Positions 14,791 to 22,719 are shown, counted from the first letter of the stretch. The stretch: 45,000 nt of DNA from Planococcus koreensis (GCF_004761975.1 NZ_RQII01000061.1:1-45000), one strand, 5' to 3'. The notes: generated from the letters alone by a model not told the origin. Made by a program: numbers and translations.

Positions 14791-14836
14791 TAAAAATAAC
14801 CTTCCGAAGCCAGTTCCGGCCAAGGAAGGTTATTCG
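14791..14836 (-). terminator. Terminator of the glycosyltransferase/phosphatase operon
   Basis: On the minus strand AATAACCTTCC and GGAAGGTTATT form an 11-bp stem with a long loop, followed by TTTAT. The stop codon of the phosphatase gene lies inside the upstream arm. Confidence 0.7.
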
Positions 14837-15549
14837 CCATGAAAATGCATCCAAGCTTCATGAATGCCGCCCGCACAATGCCGGGTGGCGCGAAAAATCT
14901 GGGGATGTTCCGGACTTTCAAGAAGTTCCGGCTGTGCATTGCCGACAATGACAGAAGGGAAGCCGAGTGTCAGCATCTCCAAATCATTGCCTGAATCGCC
15001 GGCTACCAAAAGCTTGGCGTCTTCAATGCGGTATTTCTTTAATATGAATTGGAGTGCTTGCCCCTTGCCGCTCTTAGGTGGCAATACATCGACATCGCGG
15101 CCGCCGCTGAAAATCAGCTTGTGCGGAACGCTGGAACTTTGCAGTTTGTTTTTTAATTCTTCGACCGGCTGAGGGTCCTCGACAAAATACGAGCGCCGGT
15201 TTTCAAGCGGCAGCGGTTGTTTTGTCAGGCCGTGTATCGAGTCGGCGATTTCTTCTATTTTTTCAGGCATCCAATTATCGTGCATCAGATCTGCCCATTC
15301 GAGGTCTTTTGTAAAGCTGTTCCCGCTGAAGATGCTGGTTCCGACATCGGTCACCAAAAGGTCGGGAATCGGCAAATTTTCCTGCCGGATCAGTGACAGC
15401 GCGGAATCGTAATAGCGCCCTGTAATATAAATCAATGTTACATCGTACGTTTGCTGCTGATAGAAGTCCAACAGCTGCTGAAGCCCCTGTGGGTCACCAA
15501 CTAATGTCCCGTCCAGGTCTGTCGCTAATATATGTTTTGTTGCGGTCAC
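14830..15549 (-). CDS. HAD-IIB sucrose-6-phosphate phosphatase-like hydrolase
   Basis: A 239-residue HAD phosphatase of the sucrose-phosphate phosphatase (S6PP) family. Motif I is DLDGTLVG (nucleophile and acid Asp at about residues 11 and 13), the motif II region is LIYITGRYYDSAL, the Lys region is SGKGQALQFIL, and motif IV is GDSGNDLEML. The cap contains the sugar-phosphate-binding SGGRDVDVLPP segment. GTG 15549 has GAGGTGAT upstream inside the preceding gene, so the two frames overlap by 56 nt and are probably translationally coupled. It would remove phosphate from the glycosyl-sugar phosphate made by its partner. Sucrose, mannosylfructose or another non-reducing disaccharide are all possible. 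Confidence 0.85.
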   Translation of the reverse strand: MTATKHILATDLDGTLVGDPQGLQQLLDFYQQQTYDVTLIYITGRYYDSALSLIRQENLPIPDLLVTDVGTSIFSGNSFTKDLEWADLMHDNWMPEKIEEIADSIHGLTKQPLPLENRRSYFVEDPQPVEELKNKLQSSSVPHKLIFSGGRDVDVLPPKSGKGQALQFILKKYRIEDAKLLVAGDSGNDLEMLTLGFPSVIVGNAQPELLESPEHPQIFRATRHCAGGIHEAWMHFHGE

Positions 15550-16756
15550 TGATGATCACCTCATACATGGAATTGACGCGATCGGAAATGGAATCCCAAT
15601 CGAAATCTTTTTTCGCGATGCGTACCGCTTGGCGGCTTAAGCGTTCTGTCAAAAGAATATTGATGGACAGCACTTCCATAGCGATGGCCAAGTCGATTTC
15701 GTTTTTGGTCTCGACGAGCAGTCCGGTGATGCCGTCCTGTACAACGTTTTTCAATCCGCCTACATCAGAGGCGATGACCGGGCTTCCGCAGGCCTGCGCT
15801 TCCGCAGCGACCATGCCGAATGATTCATAATAACTCGGGACGATGGTAGCTGTGGCGATATTGAACAGCATTGCTAGTTCGTCTTGTGATTGAGGCCCAA
15901 GGAACTCGACGTATTCTTCGATTCCTGCCAATGAATTGCGCAAGTCATCGTCCAACGGCAACTTAGTCACTGGGTCAATGGCATCTTCCTCACCGCCGGC
16001 AATAAGCAGGCGCGGAGTGGACTCCGAGTCGGTCTTTTTCACAAGCAGCTGGAAAGCTTTCAATAATGTGAAAATGCCTTTTGTTTCTTCCAAACGTCCG
16101 GCGAAGACAAAGAGGGGCGTCTCATAGCCGGCGCTCTTTCTGAGATGTGTACGGATTCCACGCACTTTAAATGCTTGGTCAACCCCGATGGGGATAACTT
16201 TGATGGGAGAATGGGAGACGATTTTATCTTGGATAAGTTGTTTTTCATTATTCGTCGTTGCAATAACTTGATCTGCAGCTTTCAAGATCGCCCGTTCAGC
16301 TTTGATGCGGCGAGCGTCTTTGATGCCTGTCGCTTTCGCTTTTGCCCAGCCTAGGGAATGTGATGTATGGACGAACGGCAGGTTGAATTCTTCTTTGAGT
16401 TTTTTGCCGATCAATCCCGACAGCCAGTAATGGGTGTGGATCATATCATAACTTTCAAGTGCTAATATATTTTTCATATCTTTATAAAAGTCAGGGAGCA
16501 TCGTATACATTTCGTCTTTTGAAACAAAGCCTTTGTGGCCAGCTTCTACGCGGATGACCCGGCATGCTGTGCCGAATTCTTCGATTTGAGGAGCTGCTAC
16601 GTCGCACCAATGGGTCACGACATCTACTTGCCAGCCTTTCTCGTCAAGTGCCAACGCCAATTGTTTAACGTAATTGTTTTGGCCGCCAGCTTGTTTGCCG
16701 CCAAGTTTGGCAAGCGGATCGCCATGGTCGGAAATAAATAGCGCCTTTCTTTTCAT
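15494..16756 (-). CDS. GT4 glycosyltransferase, sucrose-phosphate synthase-like
   Basis: A 420-residue GT-B glycosyltransferase. The N-terminus has the AGGQNNYVKQLALAL loop that resembles the GGQ-x-x-YV acceptor loop of sucrose-phosphate and sucrose synthases, then HTHYWLSGLIGKKL. The C-terminal domain has FVFAGRLEETKGIFTLL and the E-x7-E nucleotide-sugar motif (YYESFGMVAAEAQACGSPVI). ATG 16756 is chosen because GGAG (16766-16769) lies 9 nt upstream; two further in-frame ATGs precede it. With the S6PP-like phosphatase it forms a two-step synthase/phosphatase pathway of the kind used for sucrose-type compatible solutes. A sigma-B-type promoter lies upstream. Donor and acceptor sugars are not determinable here. 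Confidence 0.86.
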   Translation of the reverse strand: MKRKALFISDHGDPLAKLGGKQAGGQNNYVKQLALALDEKGWQVDVVTHWCDVAAPQIEEFGTACRVIRVEAGHKGFVSKDEMYTMLPDFYKDMKNILALESYDMIHTHYWLSGLIGKKLKEEFNLPFVHTSHSLGWAKAKATGIKDARRIKAERAILKAADQVIATTNNEKQLIQDKIVSHSPIKVIPIGVDQAFKVRGIRTHLRKSAGYETPLFVFAGRLEETKGIFTLLKAFQLLVKKTDSESTPRLLIAGGEEDAIDPVTKLPLDDDLRNSLAGIEEYVEFLGPQSQDELAMLFNIATATIVPSYYESFGMVAAEAQACGSPVIASDVGGLKNVVQDGITGLLVETKNEIDLAIAMEVLSINILLTERLSRQAVRIAKKDFDWDSISDRVNSMYEVIISDRNKTYISDRPGRDISW

Positions 16757-16818
16757 AGAATTCATCTCCATTCCAAAAAAACTCAGTTTCGCGTAAAAAC
16801 GGAGACTGGGTTACTATT

Positions 16819-16844
16819 ATTCCCTTTACTTCGCCACGCTAAAC
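16819..16844 (-). promoter_or_regulatory. Sigma-B-type promoter of the sucrose-type osmolyte operon
   Basis: On the minus strand GTTTAG (16839-16844), 14 nt, GGGAAT (16819-16824): one mismatch in the -35 and a perfect -10 against GTTTAA-N12-14-GGGWAT. The gap to the start codon at 16756 is 62 nt. Confidence 0.68.
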
Positions 16845-16881
16845 ATATTTTCAATAAAAATTTTCGGAAATGTACGTTTTT

Positions 16882-16926
16882 TAAGAAAATGCCGGAAAAT
16901 CTTTTTCGCAAAGGACTTTCCGGCAG
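16882..16926 (-). terminator. Terminator of the MBL hydrolase gene
   Basis: On the minus strand TGCCGGAAA and TTTCCGGCA form a 9-bp stem with an 18-nt loop, followed by TTTTCTT. Confidence 0.75.
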
Positions 16927-16930
16927 CCTG

Positions 16931-17782
16931 TCATTGTGTGTTTTGATTTACATATTTGCCGTATTTGGGGACCGCTTGTTCCTGGAAATTATTTGTGAGG
17001 TCCACGAGCCCTTTTGCAAGCAAAGAGCCATGCATCGGCTTGCCGTGGCCTGTGCCTGCCGTGTGGGGACGCAAGTCGGCAAGCTTCGTTACAGACTCCC
17101 AGGCAGCGCGCCAATCAGTCGTCAAATAGACAGGAGGGCCGTGGACTTCTTTTTTCTGCGTCATCACTTTATAAAGCGAATCCTGTTTAACTGTCGTGAA
17201 CGCGTCACCCGCTAACAGCACCCGTCCATTTTCCCGGAACAGCGATACATGCCCTTCAGAGTGGCCCGGCGTATGAAGCCATTTCCAACCTGGCATTTCT
17301 GGCACTGTGCCATCCGCTGGCAATTCTTTCAGATGGGCTGAAATGTCGATGGCTTTGTTCGGGAATTCCCAGGACATCTTCGCAACGATCCCTCCTTCTA
17401 CAGTAGTATCCGGCTCCGGATAATCCGTAGCACCTTTTAAATAGGAGAATTCAAGCGGATGCGCATAAACGGGTACTTTGTATTTCTCCAGGATATCGAT
17501 CAACCCGCCAACGTGGTCGAAATGGCCATGGGTCAAGATGATCGCCTTCAGTTTATGGTCGGGGCCAAAACGTTTTTCCGCTTCTTTCAACAGCCGCCAA
17601 GACGTGCCTGGCATGCCGGCGTCCACCAGCACCCATTCGTTGCTGAGGGCAGGATTGCCGATAAAGAATACGTTGGCGACTTGGATTGTGTAACAGTAGA
17701 CATCAGGCGTCAATTCAACACCGGATCCGCTTTTAAATGAAGTCACCGGCAAGATTTTCTCGGTTGATGCACTTCTTTCCAT
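16931..17782 (-). CDS. MBL-fold metallo-hydrolase
   Basis: A 283-residue metallo-beta-lactamase-fold enzyme. The signature HGHFDHVGG at about residues 85-93 (H-x-H-x-D-H) is followed by the third His ligand in HTPGHSEGHVSLF and the bridging Asp in LAGDAFTTV; a late HGKPMHG supplies the last ligand region. These proteins hydrolyse thioesters, lactones, glutathione adducts or phosphodiesters; the HTPGHSEGH element is common in glyoxalase II-like members. ATG 17782 has GGAGGA upstream. It is monocistronic, with its own terminator. An inverted repeat CAGGGT / ACCCTG (17807-17835) sits in its leader region. Substrate unknown. Confidence 0.85.
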   Translation of the reverse strand: MERSASTEKILPVTSFKSGSGVELTPDVYCYTIQVANVFFIGNPALSNEWVLVDAGMPGTSWRLLKEAEKRFGPDHKLKAIILTHGHFDHVGGLIDILEKYKVPVYAHPLEFSYLKGATDYPEPDTTVEGGIVAKMSWEFPNKAIDISAHLKELPADGTVPEMPGWKWLHTPGHSEGHVSLFRENGRVLLAGDAFTTVKQDSLYKVMTQKKEVHGPPVYLTTDWRAAWESVTKLADLRPHTAGTGHGKPMHGSLLAKGLVDLTNNFQEQAVPKYGKYVNQNTQ

Positions 17783-17882
17783 TGTTTATTCCTCCTTCGG
17801 ATTTTACAGGGTTTTCTATAGCTTGTTTTACCCTGAATACGTACAATCAAATCCGAAACGCTGAAAATTCAACTTGGGGCGT

Positions 17883-17911
17883 TTGAGTATGAAGGAGTTC
17901 TCCAGTAAACT
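17883..17911 (+). promoter_or_regulatory. Sigma-A promoter of the FAD oxidoreductase gene
   Basis: TTGAGT (17883-17888), 17 nt, TAAACT (17906-17911). It implies transcription from about 17918 and so excludes the longer in-frame starts at 17874 and 17889. Confidence 0.55.
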
Positions 17912-17945
17912 GAAGGCAAAAGACTATAAAGGAATAGGTGTATAC

Positions 17946-19064
17946 ATGCAATCAGTCATCATTATCGGATCAGGTATTTTAGGGGCTTCCGCAGCTTATT
18001 ATGCAGCGAAGTCGGGAGCGGCAGTCACGTTGATCGACCGCGGCGATGCCGGGCAGGCGACTAGCGCTGCAGCAGGCATCGTCTGCCCCTGGATTTCACA
18101 GCGCCGCAATCAGGCGTGGTACGGCCTCGCCAAAGGCGGTGCCGCGTATTATCCGGAGCTGATCGGGGAACTGGAAGAGCTCGGGGAAACGGAGACGGGC
18201 TATAAGCAGGTGGGCATCGTCAGCATTCATGAAGACAGCAAGCTCGACAAGATGGAAGCAAAAGCGTTGGAGCGTCTGGAAGATGCGCCGGAAATGGGTG
18301 AAGTGAAGAGGCTTTCGGCCGAGGAAACGCGTGAATTGTTTCCGTTTGCGACAGAACGCTATGGCTCGCTATATGTCAGCGGCGCAGCGCGCGTCGATGG
18401 CCGCTCGATCGGAGAAGCGCTGGTTCGCGCAGCGGTGAAACTCGGAGCCACAAAGATTACAGGCAATGCCTCATTGATTCTTGCCGGAGACAAGGTGGAA
18501 GGTGTAAGGACGGAAGCGGGAGCATTCTATGCGGACAGCATTGTCTCCGCGGGAGGCGCGTGGGCTTCGGAATTATTCGAGCCGCTTGGCTTGGCGCTGG
18601 ACGTCGTGCCGCAGAAAGCGCAGATTCTGCAGTTGCAAAGCAGCGGGCAAGACACGGGAGCGTGGCCGGTGGCGATGGTGCCGTTCGGACAATACATCGT
18701 ACCGTTCGAAGATGGCCGGATTGTGGCGGGGGCAACCCATGAAAATGGCGTAGGCTTTGATTCGAAGCTTACTGCAGGCGGCATCCACCACATTTTGGAT
18801 AAAACACTCGATGCCGCTCCGGGGCTCGTAGCTTGTGAACTGGCTGGCGCAGCAACCGGGTTCCGTCCAGCAACGACGAGTGCGCTGCCATTTATCGGCC
18901 AAGTGCCGGGGTATCCGAATTTATACGCTGCGAATGGCCTTGGTGCGTCCGGGCTTACAGCAGGGCCTTTCCTGGGACGGGAATTGGCTAAACTGGCGCT
19001 TGGCATTCCGCTTGATATCGACTTGGCGCTTTACAATATTGAAGAAGTTTTTCAGCAGCTATAA
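17946..19064 (+). CDS. FAD-dependent oxidoreductase, DAO/glycine-oxidase family
   Basis: A 372-residue flavoprotein. It starts directly with the Rossmann dinucleotide fold SVIIIGSGILGASAAYYAA (G-x-G-x-x-G at residues 8-13), then DRGDAGQATSAAAGIVCPW, typical of the D-amino-acid oxidase (DAO) family. FAD-contacting C-terminal blocks include GATHENGVGF and ATGFRPATTSALPFIG near the end. It probably oxidises a small amine or D-amino acid; B. subtilis YurR is a recalled relative. ATG 17946 has AGGTG upstream and is the natural start for this fold; the longer frame lies upstream of or across the promoter. Base composition is GC-richer than the neighbours. Terminator follows. Confidence 0.85.
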   Translation: MQSVIIIGSGILGASAAYYAAKSGAAVTLIDRGDAGQATSAAAGIVCPWISQRRNQAWYGLAKGGAAYYPELIGELEELGETETGYKQVGIVSIHEDSKLDKMEAKALERLEDAPEMGEVKRLSAEETRELFPFATERYGSLYVSGAARVDGRSIGEALVRAAVKLGATKITGNASLILAGDKVEGVRTEAGAFYADSIVSAGGAWASELFEPLGLALDVVPQKAQILQLQSSGQDTGAWPVAMVPFGQYIVPFEDGRIVAGATHENGVGFDSKLTAGGIHHILDKTLDAAPGLVACELAGAATGFRPATTSALPFIGQVPGYPNLYAANGLGASGLTAGPFLGRELAKLALGIPLDIDLALYNIEEVFQQL

Positions 19065-19078
19065 AACAGCACATCTAG

Positions 19079-19112
19079 AAAAGAGCCTCCGCGGACCGCG
19101 AAGGCTCTTTTC
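19079..19112. terminator. Bidirectional terminator between convergent genes
   Basis: AAAAGAGCCT and AGGCTCTTTT with an inner CGCGG/CGCG segment. It serves the FAD gene and the XRE-TPR gene, whose stop codon abuts it. Confidence 0.85.
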
Positions 19113-20326
19113 TATTGAACAATTTTCTTATAAACGCCAAGGATGAACGTCTTGTAAGGCAGGTCCGGCATTGGGTCAATCAGTTCTTTGGCAATACTGG
19201 CGTGCTCGATGGCCAGATCGTGCTTGCCTTGCTGTTCGTAAATCAACGCCAGATAAGCGTCTTTTTCATAGTTCATCGATAAATCATAAGGGTGGTGCAG
19301 GAATTCAGCAGTTCTATGGCGATTTAGCCAAGTCAGTGCTTCATCCAGCTTTCCTAAACCGTAAAGCGCTTTTCCTTTTTCGAGGTAGAATTGATGATGG
19401 TCGCCATCTTTGTCTTTTTCAAGATTCCGATCAACCAATCTTTCCGCTTTTGCATAATCGTGCACGAACGAATTCAAATCATGGGCTTCCAGCAGGTCGA
19501 GTGTCGTCTCAATTTTATCGTCGTCTGTGAACTCGGCGAACAACCGGAGTTTATGGACGTAATAGTCTTTCTTTTCACGATTTCCTACCAAAATCGCATG
19601 GAACCCCATGACCCTATAAAGATCATTGATGCGGTAAAAAATCTGATGTTCCTTTGAATACTCGATGGCGTCGTTCATTAAGTGCACTGCCTCTTGATCC
19701 TTTCCAAGTGCAAAATATAAAATCGCTTCATGAAAATCGAAATCGAGCTTTTTCAGTGGATCCAGTACTGCATTGCGGTTATCGAACGAGCGTCGGGATG
19801 CTTGCAGCATCTTTAAAGACTCTGCGTAACGGTGTTCGTTAAATTTCATCATCGCCCGGAACATGTGTACATCGGCAATATTGTTTACCAGATGCAGGCC
19901 TTCGTACATATCTTCCGATTTCTCCAGCGCTTTTTGCCAGTCTGCCATTTTTGCATAGTATTGGCAGCGGCTGTAGATTTCAAGCAGGCGGGCGGATTCA
20001 TAGCGGTACGGCAATTTGTCAGCGTACGGTGCAATCTTTTCAATAATCGGCGTGAAATCGCTCAATTCCTGAAGTTCTTCTTTATAGAGTTTTTCCACTT
20101 CTTGCAGCAATTCACGCAATTCCGCTGTCGGAACTTGAGCAAGCAATTCATTGCGGTCGACGCCTAATTGCCCGGCGATATAAGACAAACTCTCCATTGA
20201 AGGATTTGCTTTATTGTTTTCAATTAAACTGAGCATGCCTTTGGTCATTGCGTTGCCCGCCAATGCCTGCAGCGTTAGCCCTTTTGCTTTTCGCAAACTG
20301 CGGATGCGTTCTCCGAGAGTTTCCAC
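19112..20326 (-). CDS. XRE-family regulator with C-terminal TPR domain
   Basis: A 404-residue regulator. Residues 6-61 form a lambda-repressor-type HTH (ERIRSLRKAKGLTLQALAG then TKGMLSLIENNKANPSMESL). The remaining 330 residues are helical tetratricopeptide-like repeats (for example YAESLKMLQASRRSFD and GLGKLDEALTWLNRH). This is the architecture of peptide- or ligand-sensing RRNPP-type regulators such as PlcR, NprR and Rgg, though no peptide gene is adjacent. GTG 20326 follows GAGGTGAT. It is divergent from an MFS gene and shares an intergenic region with two identical-pattern operators, so it probably represses both itself and the transporter. Ligand unknown. Confidence 0.85.
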   Translation of the reverse strand: METLGERIRSLRKAKGLTLQALAGNAMTKGMLSLIENNKANPSMESLSYIAGQLGVDRNELLAQVPTAELRELLQEVEKLYKEELQELSDFTPIIEKIAPYADKLPYRYESARLLEIYSRCQYYAKMADWQKALEKSEDMYEGLHLVNNIADVHMFRAMMKFNEHRYAESLKMLQASRRSFDNRNAVLDPLKKLDFDFHEAILYFALGKDQEAVHLMNDAIEYSKEHQIFYRINDLYRVMGFHAILVGNREKKDYYVHKLRLFAEFTDDDKIETTLDLLEAHDLNSFVHDYAKAERLVDRNLEKDKDGDHHQFYLEKGKALYGLGKLDEALTWLNRHRTAEFLHHPYDLSMNYEKDAYLALIYEQQGKHDLAIEHASIAKELIDPMPDLPYKTFILGVYKKIVQ

Positions 20327-20347
20327 TTGATCACCTCTTCTGTAATA

Positions 20348-20364
20348 GTTTAAATATATTAAAC
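20348..20364. promoter_or_regulatory. Operator 1 (GTTTAA-N5-TTAAAC)
   Basis: A perfect 6-bp-arm palindrome with an ATATA spacer (extended A...T), placed 22 nt upstream of the XRE-TPR start where its promoter must lie. It has the same pattern as operator 2, with centres 54 bp apart (about five helical turns). Confidence 0.7.
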
Positions 20365-20370
20365 TTTTAC

Positions 20371-20399
20371 TTGTAATGCCAGTGAAAGCATGATATATT
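20371..20399 (+). promoter_or_regulatory. Sigma-A promoter of the MFS gene
   Basis: TTGTAA (20371-20376), 17 nt, TATATT (20394-20399); operator 2 begins at the last two bases of the -10 box. Confidence 0.65.
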
Positions 20400-20422
20400 T
20401 TGTTTAATTAAATTAAACAAAA
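20398..20422. promoter_or_regulatory. Operator 2 (extended GTTTAA-N5-TTAAAC)
   Basis: A palindrome with perfect 10-bp arms (TTTTGTTTAA and TTAAACAAAA) around TTAAA, overlapping the -10 edge and the start site of the MFS promoter. It fits repression by the divergent XRE-TPR protein. Confidence 0.72.
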
Positions 20423-20439
20423 GGCAAGGGGATGAAAAA

Positions 20440-21726
20440 ATGACTCAATCAGCAGCCATCCACAAAGCGACTTACCACCTTTATACCTTTACGATCAGCA
20501 AGCTTATTTCAACGTTCGGCAGCAGTGTCTATACGTTCGGCATCAGTTTATACGTGTTGGCATTAACAGGGTCCGCCGCCAATTTCGCCATCAATTTGAT
20601 TTTCAGCATTTTGCCAAGGACGGTATTGGCACCTTTCGCAGGCTATGCTGCCGATAAATATTCCAAGAAGACGATTGTGATTGTCTCCCAGTTGGCCAGT
20701 GCGTTGGCTGTTGGGGCGCTGCTTCTTTATAGCGCGTCCGTGGGGCTGTCGCTGCCGGCAATTTACACAACAACTGCGCTGTTATCCGTCAGCTCGATGT
20801 TCGCGAGCGTGACGTTCTCCGCTTCGATTGCCAATTTGATTGATCCGGAGCGCATCCAAAAAGCCATTGGCTTCAACCAGTCAGCGCTGTCGATTGCGGC
20901 GATTGGAGGGCCTGTCGTTGGCGGCATGCTTTTCGGTTTCGTTTCGATGAACGTCTTCCTGCTTATCCAGATTGCTGGCTACTTGCTTGCGCTGCTGCTC
21001 GAAGCGACGATGAACTTTAAATTATTCAGCGCCAAAATTGAAGCGGCGGCAGATGACAAGAAATCCATGATGCAAAGCATGAAAGAAGGCGTGGCGTACT
21101 TGAAAACGAATCGCGTCATCATGGTAATCGTCAGTACGGCCATCGGATTGAATTTCTTCTTTTCCGCGCTGATGATCGGATTGCCGTTTATCGCCGTCCA
21201 GCAAATGAAAGTAGAGGCGGTGCATTTCGGCTTCATCGAGGCCATGGTCGCGGTAGGAATGCTGCTGGCTTCTATCTATTTCTCAGTGCGCAAAGAAGTG
21301 AAGTACCCGCTGCTGTTTTCCAAAAGAGCTTTGTTTGCCATGTCAATCATTCTAGCGGGCCTCGCGCTGCCTCTGATGCTGGATATGTCGTATAGAGCGA
21401 ACGTGCTGTACTTCATCGTCCTGATGTTCGCGTTCGGCATTTCCAATGTCTTTGTCAACACACCCATCGGCGTTATGATGCAAAAAGATGTCGAAGAAGA
21501 GTACCGCGGCCGTGTCTTCGGCATTCTCGAATCAATGGCGATGGCCATGATGCCGCTCGGTTATCTCTTGTTCGGGCTTCTGTATGACAGCGTCCCGGGC
21601 GAATACGTCGTCCTTGGCAGTAGTCTTTGCCTGATCGGGCTAGTCGCCTATATGATTCGGCCGAACATCATCCGGGAAGCATATCCGGAACTCGCCGCCG
21701 TATTGCAGAAAAAGCCGGTCCATTAA
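20440..21726 (+). CDS. MFS efflux transporter under XRE-TPR control
   Basis: A 428-residue permease with 12 hydrophobic segments. The opening FTISKLISTFGSSVYTFGISLY and loop 2-3 motif AGYAADKYSKKTIVI (about residues 68-82, the D-K-x-x-x-K/R-K form of motif A) place it with the MFS_3/enterobactin-exporter-like branch often linked to macrolide or siderophore export. ATG 20440 follows AAGGGGA with a 7-nt spacer. Operator 2 overlaps its promoter, so expression is probably off until the XRE-TPR regulator is released. Export of a toxic or signalling compound is inferred from that layout; the substrate is unknown. Confidence 0.87.
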   Translation: MTQSAAIHKATYHLYTFTISKLISTFGSSVYTFGISLYVLALTGSAANFAINLIFSILPRTVLAPFAGYAADKYSKKTIVIVSQLASALAVGALLLYSASVGLSLPAIYTTTALLSVSSMFASVTFSASIANLIDPERIQKAIGFNQSALSIAAIGGPVVGGMLFGFVSMNVFLLIQIAGYLLALLLEATMNFKLFSAKIEAAADDKKSMMQSMKEGVAYLKTNRVIMVIVSTAIGLNFFFSALMIGLPFIAVQQMKVEAVHFGFIEAMVAVGMLLASIYFSVRKEVKYPLLFSKRALFAMSIILAGLALPLMLDMSYRANVLYFIVLMFAFGISNVFVNTPIGVMMQKDVEEEYRGRVFGILESMAMAMMPLGYLLFGLLYDSVPGEYVVLGSSLCLIGLVAYMIRPNIIREAYPELAAVLQKKPVH

Positions 21727-21739
21727 AGTCAGTCCAATC

Positions 21740-21792
21740 CGAAAATCCCTTCCATTGCCGCTGCTGGCAGTTTGGAAGGGATTTTCGTTTTC
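21740..21792 (+). terminator. Intrinsic terminator after the MFS gene
   Basis: CGAAAATCCCTTCCA and TGGAAGGGATTTTCG form a perfect 15-bp stem with an 18-nt loop, then TTTTC. Confidence 0.85.
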
Positions 21793-21796
21793 GTAT

Positions 21797-21821
21797 GTTT
21801 AAATTGGCAGTTACAGGGAAA
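21797..21821 (+). promoter_or_regulatory. Sigma-B-type promoter of the SDR gene
   Basis: GTTTAA (21797-21802), 13 nt, GGGAAA (21816-21821): perfect -35 and one mismatch in the -10. It lies immediately after the upstream terminator and about 40 nt before the start codon. Confidence 0.68.
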
Positions 21822-21861
21822 AAATCCAAAGACATAAAAAATCGGAAGGGTGAATCGGACA

Positions 21862-22719
21862 ATGGAAAAAGACAAGATCAAGAACTTACCGCCTCAGCAG
21901 CAGGAACGCCAGCCTGGATTTGAAAGCGAGATGGAGCCACGCCCGGATTTCAAAGGGAACCTGGCAGGGAAAGCGCATCGGCTGCCTGAAAAGACAGCAT
22001 TGATTACCGGCGGAGACAGCGGAATCGGCCGTGCAGTTTCCGTAGCGTTCGCGAAAGAAGGGGCGGACGTTGCCATCATGTATCTCGATGAACACGAAGA
22101 TGCGGAGGAGACGAAAAAGCTGGTCGAACAAGAAGGGCGGCGCTGCATCCTCATCGCTGGCGACATCGGCGATGAAGCATTCTGCCAGGAAGCTGTCGGC
22201 AAAGTGATGGACGAATTCGGGAAATTGGATATCCTTGTCAACAATGCTGCGGAGCAGCATGTACAGGATTCTTTGAAAGACATTTCGGCCGAGCAGCTGG
22301 AGCGGACATTCCGGACGAACGTTTTCGGGATGTTCCATTTGACGAAAGCCGCGCTCGAGCATTTAAAGCCGGGAAGCTCAATCATCAATACCACGTCAAT
22401 TACAGCGTTCCAGGGCATGCCGGAACTGATTGACTACTCTTCCACAAAAGGGGCGATCCTGTCATTCACGCGTGCATTATCAGGATCGCTTGCGAAAGAG
22501 GGCATCCGGGTAAATGGCGTCGCGCCGGGGCCGATCTGGACCCCGCTGATTCCAGCTTCGTTTGCTGCGGTAGAGGTTGAGAAATTCGGCCAAAGCACAC
22601 CGCTTGGCCGTCCGGGACAGCCGGATGAACTCGCGCCGGGATACGTGTATTTAGCATCGGACGATTCGTCTTATGTAACCGGGCAAGTGTTGCACATCAA
22701 TGGCGGAACGCCGTATTAA
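21862..22719 (+). CDS. Short-chain dehydrogenase/reductase (YhdF/YhxC-like)
   Basis: A 285-residue classical/extended SDR with a 40-residue hydrophilic N-terminal extension (LPPQQQERQPGFESEMEPRP), as in the general-stress SDRs YhdF, YhxC and YhxD. Cofactor motif TGGDSGIGRAV is at about residues 49-59, NNAAEQH at about 129, and the catalytic Ser-Tyr-Lys includes YSSTKGAIL. C-terminal SDR block VTGQVLHINGG is intact. It would oxidise or reduce small alcohols, aldehydes or sugars with NAD(P). ATG 21862 is preferred; an in-frame GTG at 21850 overlaps the ribosome site. A sigma-B-type promoter precedes it, matching recalled sigma-B control of yhdF in B. subtilis. Confidence 0.88.
   Translation: MEKDKIKNLPPQQQERQPGFESEMEPRPDFKGNLAGKAHRLPEKTALITGGDSGIGRAVSVAFAKEGADVAIMYLDEHEDAEETKKLVEQEGRRCILIAGDIGDEAFCQEAVGKVMDEFGKLDILVNNAAEQHVQDSLKDISAEQLERTFRTNVFGMFHLTKAALEHLKPGSSIINTTSITAFQGMPELIDYSSTKGAILSFTRALSGSLAKEGIRVNGVAPGPIWTPLIPASFAAVEVEKFGQSTPLGRPGQPDELAPGYVYLASDDSSYVTGQVLHINGGTPY

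Noticed and set aside
17807..17835. CAGGGT/ACCCTG inverted repeat before the MBL hydrolase gene
   Set aside because: Arms are only 6 bp with a 17-nt loop, and no known operator matches; kept as a remark only.
20348..20418. GTTTAA boxes in the XRE/MFS gap as sigma-B -35 elements
   Set aside because: No GGG-containing -10 follows at the right distance; the strict GTTTAA-N5-TTAAAC symmetry fits operators instead.
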